A stretch of DNA of 64,000 bases from Xestospongia bergquistia. Taxonomy: Eukaryota; Porifera; Demospongiae; Haplosclerida; Petrosiidae. Each line of letters begins with the position of its first letter. Positions within the stretch are counted from its first letter, which is position 1. The position numbers and the translations under genes are program-made. Positions 58,701 through 64,000 of the stretch are shown in pieces. The stretch is from the NCBI GenBank assembly GCA_963965975.1, contig OZ014411.1, positions 4,573,001 to 4,637,000 of the forward strand, read 5' to 3'. The notes beneath the pieces are model-generated. The model was given only the letters and a program-made list of their open reading frames with translations. It was not told where the DNA came from and searched no databases.

Positions 58701-61700
58701 CTGTTTTTCAACTTTGGCTTTAAAAAGGCAAAGCAATACTCATCTTCTTAGATCATGTGTTCTTAGTTATCCTGTTAATGTTCAGGTATACGTCTGGCAG
58801 CACAGACTGTTGATTTGGTGCTATAAGCATGCTCTATGAAGATATGAAAAAAAACTTCTCAGGGTTAATTATTGCATGTTTTTCTTTCAAGAAAACTTAT
58901 TAGAGGTAGTAGGATTCTCCACAAAGTCGTTCCTTTCACTAAACCAAGCACTACATTGTTACGACATACTATATTATTTGTGTAAAGGCCTAAAATCAAT
59001 TATAGAATATGTATTTCCACATGTTCTAGAGCTTGAATATTTCAACTATAGACAATATATGCATTCTGTAACTACAATATATACATGTAATATGTTCACC
59101 TTAAGTCGCTCACTTAACTCAGATATTAGTTTAGTTTCTTCATCTTTCTGTTGTAATTGCATCTTCAACTTTGTGTACTGACTTTCAAGATTCTTGTATT
59201 TCCTTATCATATGTTCTAGTTCATTCGTGTCACTAAGCCTCCTGCCGTCATGAGATAGACTTTGAGGACCAGTTGAAACAGAGGAATCAATTTGGCTATA
59301 AGTTTCATAATGAAGTAACTTCTCTTTCAAAGCTTTGATTTCATCAACTAATTGATCATGTTGTGCTGCTTTCTTGTCTAACTCTTCACGTTCATGAAGT
59401 ATCTCCTGTTGTTCTTTTGTCAACTCTTCTATTAGAGCCAAAATAACATCATGAGAAGGACCTTCACTTGATACATGAGCTTTCAGCATAGTTATCTCCT
59501 CTTCAAATGATCTTTTGTCTTCCTTCAGGACAGAAATATGGCCATTAAGATCAATTATCTCCTCCTCTTTTTCCTTTAACTGCTCTAAACATACTTTAAG
59601 TTTCTCTTCATCAGTTAGACTAGTGTTAGGAGTAGCTCTAGCACCATCTTCTACAAATCCAGTCTGTGGATATAAAATTTGATGATAATGTGAATAAATT
59701 TTGCAATTAAATAGATAACGAGCAACAATATTCAATGATGCTCAGGGGATCAAATCAAATGTTTATTATAGTTGTATGTGCATAAGTAAAGTACAATTTG
59801 GGTCATCCCTATATAAAGCAGACAGAGCTACTGTCTGTCTGATTGAATATACTCTTTACTTCAAAGGCTACAAGTATGTACATTGAGTTTCAGGTCAAGA
59901 GTAACCTCATATGACATTTTTTAGTGTCTAAAATAACTTTTTCTGTGGAAGTAAACCCTTAGAGGTGATCTTTTTTTTTAACTATGTCACTGTGTGTGTA
60001 TTGTATCAACTTTCATCCCTTTCAATATTTTTAATAATGCATTGAACAAGGAACCCATAATGACAAGGGAAGAAGAAGGGAGAGAATAGTGAAGTTCCCA
60101 TAATAATAATTGAAATGTCTCAATTTTCCATAGCACAAAATAGACTGATGTTTGCACCAGATGTAATGGTAGCTTCTCTTTGCTATTGTTTGTACAAGAA
60201 TCTCACATACACACACTGCATGCTGTTGTATATGCTTATAGGAATTTGTTTTTGTTACTCATAGCCTACTTTTTGGGCACAAAAAGTACTATTTCATAAC
60301 AAACATTCAAGCAAAGAGCAGGGAGGTTCAAGCTATAGTTTAGCCAGTCAATCTTCTTGCTCATGGGTGAGTCCAAAAATAGTAACATGCTGAGTGTGAC
60401 AAAAGTGAGACATTTCAATTATTGGGTGTGAGAGGTTCACTTTTTAAAAATAATAATATACAATAGGAGTCAAAAAATGTTTATGTATTGTCTTTGTAGT
60501 ACAGCTGTTGTGCAAGCTGTACTAGAATTGGAACATCAATACATTGTTTTAACAATAATCACAATCAAACAGAGTGATAAAGGTTTATTTTATATGGAAC
60601 GAACAGAGATCAGTTTTACACCTTTGTTAATTGTTCTAGAGATATAACAACACTCATCACTAGCATCACAGATACTCTAGAAGAGTTACAGCTTCAGTTA
60701 AAGTTTTGAAGTTAAATGCCAAGTAACTTTACTGAGGCAAACTGCTACGATTGATGTTATAGTTGATCACCAGAGAAAAAGAAGACTTGACATGAAGCTT
60801 TATGTGTATACATCTTTTTCAAACTTGATAAAACACTTCTATTTGAATAGCTTTAGCATTGTCTAAAGTTTCAAGCTGGAAAAGCCAACTGTTCCATTGA
60901 AGTAAACCATACTGCTTAGCATGCATATATACATTGTGCATACACATCACAGGTTAGTCATTGCAGATATGCTTTTCCTAAATTTAACATGTTTCTAAAA
61001 TTTTTTCATGTTTATAAACATTTAAGAAATATTGTGAATTAGGTCTAAACGAAATGGTTAATGTACAATACTGATTGCACAGTGCTACAGTTGTACTACA
61101 AAGACAATACATTAACATGTGTAATGTACATGTATACATACAGAATACGTGTTGTGAGGATAACAGATACATATCTTACTTGTTGTGATTGTAATTCAGT
61201 CTCCAAGTTAGCTTTCTCTTGAGTAATTTGTTCAACTAAATTAAGTACATCCTGTAGTTGCTGTTCAAGTTGTTTGATCTTTTCTTCATGGTCAGCTGCT
61301 AACTGTGTCTTCTCATCTATAGCAGTTGTGAGCTCATAAACCTGTTTCTTATGATCCTCTTCCATTGCATCAATCCTAGTAGTTGTCTTAAGTTCACTCT
61401 GTTGATATTTCAGCTATAGACAATATATGCATTCTGTAACTACAATATATACATGTAATATGCTCACCTTAAGTCGCTCATTTAACTCAGATATTAGTTT
61501 AGTTTCTTCGTCTTTCTGTTGTAATTGCATCTTCAACTTTGTGTTATGACTTTCAAGATTCTTGTATTTCCTTATCATATGTTCTAGTTCATTCGTGTCA
61601 CTAAGCCTCCTGCCGTCATGAGATAGACTTTGAGGACCAGTTGAAACAGAGGAATCAATTTGGCTATAAGTCTCATAATGAAGTAACTTCTCTTTCAAAA

Positions 61701-63911
61701 CCTTGTTTTCATTAACTAAGTGATCATGTTGTGCTGCTTTCTTGATTAACTCTTCACGTTCTTGAAGTATCTCCTGTCGTTCTTTTGTCAACTCTTCCAT
61801 TTGAGCTAAAATAGCATTATGAGGAATATCTTCACTTGATACACGAGCTTTCAGTATAGTTATCTCATCTTCAAATGATCTTCTGTCTTCCTTCAGGACA
61901 GAAATTTGGCCATTAAGATCAATTATCTCCTCCTCTTTTTCCTTTAACTGCTCCATACATATTTTAAGTTTTTCTTCATCAGTTAAACTAGTGTTGGGAG
62001 TAGCTCTGGCAATATCTTCTACAAATTGAATCTATAAATATAAAATGTAATAAGAATAATACATGACTCTCATCATAGAAATGTATGAAGTACATTATTC
62101 ACTGATATTCATTATATGAAACCAAACATTTCAAACGTTATGTCATGTATCAAAAACTTGTATGCACACAAGTGAAGTAAAATTTGGTGTAGACAGTGCT
62201 ACTATCTACCTATATGAGTTGACATTTTAAAGGCTAAAAGTATGCACATTGAATTTTCAGGTAAAAATTGACCTGGGATGCCATTTTTGACCATCTAACA
62301 TCAAATATTTCCAATGAAAACATGTCTTAAACACTCTAGATAGTGGTCTTTTTGGGAACTATGACACAGCCTTGGTGCCTCCACTTACATACAGTACGTG
62401 TATTATACTATACCGTTTCATTTTTGTCTCTACCAATATTTTTGAGGACTAAAAATGTATATAACTAAGATTCCCATGTAAATAACATGAAAATCTCGAT
62501 TTCCCTGTGCTAGTCAAGCACACAATAAACTGATCCAGGATTTACTTTGACGTTTCTATCATATAACTATACTTTCTTTTGGCTGCTGGTTCTACAAAAA
62601 ATCTACGCATGCTGCTGGCTAAAGAAGACTGTCTTAAAATGCCTAATGTTTCTGATACACATAGTCTGGTTTAATGGTCTAAACACTAAAGTTTGTAACA
62701 AATATTCAAACCAAGAGTAAAAGGATCTGCACAACTAATTAGTTTAGACAGCTTATGTTGACATTGCTCAAGACCAAAACTAGTAATGTAAGAAAAATGA
62801 GACATTTCAATTATTTGTGTGAGAACTTTTATTTTATCCACTATAATAACACAATGTACATGTGATTGTACTATTTATCACTGGATAAATGCAATGGTCT
62901 TATTATTCAATAACATTAAAAGTCTACTTTTCATGTAAAACTAAATCATGCTTTTAAAGGCAGAATAAGCACGATGATGATAAGTGTATAAAATGTGATG
63001 TTGACGCACACACTTGACTTAGTCCATATGTTTTGATGCTATGAAAAATAGTTCTCAACTTAAAGCAAATCATGCCATTATTATTAATGTGTTTGTGGTG
63101 TATCCAAATTCAATTCATTGATTGATTTGTTAGTAATTAGTCATATACATGTAATGTACATGTATTAAGTAGTATAGAGTAGTCACAAGTCTTAGCAAAC
63201 ACAAAAATATATGTACTGTAATAAGTGTTGCTACAAGAGATAAGCAAGACAACACAAATGTATTTATAAATTGGTACATGTATTCACAGTATATGTACAT
63301 TCAAATTTGAATGGGCATTAATTCAAACATGATTAAAATTAAAAACCATAATTATATAATTTCCTAAGATTATTATTTACTTTTTTCTGTATACAGCAAA
63401 AGAAAAACTAGTGAACATGTATTATATATATCATTATATAATTATATATGTATGTTGTATGTATATGTACCTATGATTCTATATATCTAATACTATATGT
63501 ATATATAGAGACCAAGCCCATTCATAATGTGTAGGCTTACAAGAAAAATAGTAAATGTCTAAAATCTAACAAGATATTCTTGCAGACATAACACTGGCCA
63601 CAACAACAGTCTGATAGTATACATGTAGCTGTATTTGTCTATTTAAATAGATATCAGAAAAGACTAGCAAAGAGTTCTTCATAAAAGTGGTCTTTGAGAT
63701 CAATAACATGTTTGTTTAAGCCATTTTATACACACAATCATCTTACTTCTTGTGCTTGAAATTCAGTCTCTAATTGAGTCTTCTCTTGAGTAATCTGGCG
63801 TGCCCCCTTTAGATGCTGTTGGATCTTCACAGCCTTGTCAGCTGTTAACTGTGTCTTCTCATCTCTTGCACTAGTAAGTTCAAGAGCTTGCTTTTTGTAA
63901 TCCTCTTCCAT
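51614..63911 (-). CDS. gene C: coiled-coil TKL-like protein kinase, 5' partial
   Basis: Exons in view, minus strand: 63911-63747, 62031-61468, 61413-61180, 59663-59100, 58096-58004, 57942-57856, 57289-56834, 56544-56143, 54851-54666, 52723-51614; 1286 residues, all phase 0 with GT..AG borders. The N-terminal exon is to the right of the window. A two-exon pair (SEEHSD-like plus VEDGARATP-like) is present twice (63747+61468, 61180+59100), so gene C is a longer-rod version of gene B. One intron (61414-61467) is only 54 nt. Introns contain tandem repeats of 100-340 bp and a perfect palindrome. Confidence 0.78.
53805..53870. repeat. 66-bp perfect palindrome
   Basis: 33-bp arms 53805-53837 and 53838-53870 are exact complements with no spacer. 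It lies in the gene C intron just upstream of the kinase exon. Centre is CCACA|TGTGG. There is no open frame of note. Confidence 0.95.
54666..54851 (-). CDS. gene C 62-codon coiled-coil exon
   Basis: Phase 0. Begins VDEIKVQLQNAELKAQ, then KVADLEGKLSSQMK, ends ENSKLRNANK. It unites the features of the gene A 32-codon exons (VADLEEKLSSQ) and the shortened gene B exon, so it is probably closest to the ancestral form. Confidence 0.9.
55035..55712. repeat. direct tandem repeat of about 340 bp, two copies
   Basis: 55035-55371 and 55378-55712 share the start 'aaaacactactggcata' and the end 'aaatatatcaatga' with moderate divergence. It lies in a gene C intron; no coding potential. Confidence 0.8.
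56143..56544 (-). CDS. gene C FEED-type coiled-coil exon
   Basis: 134 codons, phase 0. Begins AAGFKEDFQQERRDREKM, then a gene-C-specific middle (TLKIAQQKETEALMNQ), ends in the shared [19 protein letters not shown] and YHKERIATE. The middle differs most from B and D, the ends least. Confidence 0.9.
56834..57289 (-). CDS. gene C coiled-coil exon (DLQLLRED type)
   Basis: 152 codons, phase 0, donor GTAAGT. It opens DLQLLREDNEMKA, the same way the kinase exons open (DLQLLxEEN), pointing to an origin of its start from a kinase-exon coil. Contains repeated SDLNQQLEEIK / SDLEQQLKKII units. Confidence 0.9.
57457..57480. repeat. (AC)n microsatellite
   Basis: About 12 AC units in a gene C intron. Confidence 0.9.
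57856..57942 (-). CDS. gene C 29-codon coiled-coil exon
   Basis: Phase 0, acceptor TTTAG, donor GTTAGT. Reads LNVNDAASEIQTTREIIE then LKNDIRAKEE. No counterpart is seen in gene B. Confidence 0.82.
58004..58096 (-). CDS. gene C 31-codon coiled-coil exon
   Basis: Phase 0. Reads KLSDENKLLQSRMTLLKK then YSSEMDHAK. Paralogue of gene B 36754-36837; the sequence around its donor (GCTAAG|GTATTA) is also conserved. Confidence 0.86.
58285..58712. repeat. imperfect direct repeat, two copies
   Basis: 58285-58419 and 58535-58712 share 'ttacatgtacaaca', 'tagctatattact' and 'gttggaactaataaa' in the same order. It lies in a gene C intron; no coding potential. Confidence 0.7.
59100..59663 (-). CDS. gene [10 protein letters not shown]-type coiled-coil exon, downstream copy
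   Basis: 188 codons, phase 0. Begins [20 protein letters not shown] and ends ISELSERLK. Very similar to 61468-62031. Just past its donor, after about 55 bp of intron, an acceptor and the first bases of the next exon type (LKYxx) survive at about 59030-59045 as a stub, so the next exon was lost after the duplication. Confidence 0.92.
61180..61413 (-). CDS. gene C 78-codon coiled-coil exon
   Basis: Phase 0. Begins [20 protein letters not shown], ends NLETELQSQQ at a GTAAGA donor. Counterpart of the second half of gene B 38999-39313. Confidence 0.9.
61468..62031 (-). CDS. gene [10 protein letters not shown]-type coiled-coil exon, upstream copy
   Basis: 188 codons, phase 0. Begins [20 protein letters not shown], ends ISELNERLK. 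Separated from the next exon by a 54-nt intron (61414-61467). Its upstream intron resembles those at 59700-60400 and 37870-38750. Confidence 0.92.
63747..63911 (-). CDS. gene C 55-codon coiled-coil exon
   Basis: Phase 0, acceptor TTCTAG, donor GTAAGA. Reads MEEDYKKQALELTSARDEKT and ends TQLETEFQAQE. Equivalent to the later part of 61180-61413; a gap of about seven residues is seen inside. The 89 bases to the window end hold nothing recognisable. Confidence 0.8.
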
Positions 63912-64000
63912 CTAGAAGTCAAATGGCTGAGTCGTGCTTTTCGTGAATTTCTCAAGTCGTTAGCAGCACATTCCTCAGGTACTAGAAAACCACGCCTTAT

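Noticed and set aside
1-64000. tRNA and rRNA genes
   Set aside because: No cloverleaf with A and B box motifs and no rRNA-like block was recognised by eye; a tRNAscan or Infernal run would be decisive.

Overview
The window is eukaryotic and metazoan. It is AT-rich and has spliceosomal introns with GT..AG borders, a lysosomal alpha-mannosidase gene, an SRCR-domain fragment, a SAMD3-like family and animal-type transposons (Ty3/gypsy, Penelope-like, LINE, pogo-like). The mix, with short introns and TKL-type kinases in tandem, suggests an early-branching animal, most likely a demosponge. That is an inference; no sequence here fixes the species.

Layout. 1-4051: 3' part of a Ty3/gypsy retrotransposon (+), sitting in or against an intron of a lysosomal alpha-mannosidase gene whose last six exons lie at 4868-7834 (+). 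From 8461 to the right end almost everything belongs to a tandem cluster of related genes on the minus strand. Each encodes a long coiled coil, and three end in a TKL-like protein kinase. Gene A (8461-24859) is complete: an N-terminal exon pair, a coiled-coil cassette present twice by a 5.5 kb intragenic tandem duplication, then a kinase exon. Gene B (25530-41165) is complete: N-terminal exon, seven coiled-coil exons (one broken), kinase exon. Block D (43274-46323) has two coiled-coil exons and a last exon with a C2HC zinc finger instead of a kinase; no first exon is visible. Gene C (51614 to beyond 63911) has nine coiled-coil exons in view and a kinase exon; its 5' end is off the window. Every coiled-coil and terminal exon after the N-terminal ones is bordered by phase-0 introns, so cassettes can be duplicated, lost or swapped without breaking the frame, and the sequence shows that this has happened repeatedly.

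Mobile and repeated DNA in the cluster: a 3566-bp TIR element (20174-23739, TA target duplication, empty site preserved in the sister copy) carrying a decayed SAMD3-like multi-exon gene; an SRCR exon fragment (about 19184-19342); a Penelope-like element with GIY-YIG endonuclease (about 28692-30470); a 476-bp pogo/Tigger-like non-autonomous element (34958-35433); a degraded LINE (about 47720-50080, minus); and a 66-bp perfect palindrome (53805-53870).

How the genes work together: the mannosidase is an unrelated housekeeping hydrolase that converges on the cluster. The cluster members would make cytosolic coiled-coil kinases able to oligomerise, with a possible kinase-free, zinc-finger-ended form. 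The architecture recalls scaffold/kinase proteins of ubiquitin-dependent signalling, but no function is demonstrated here.
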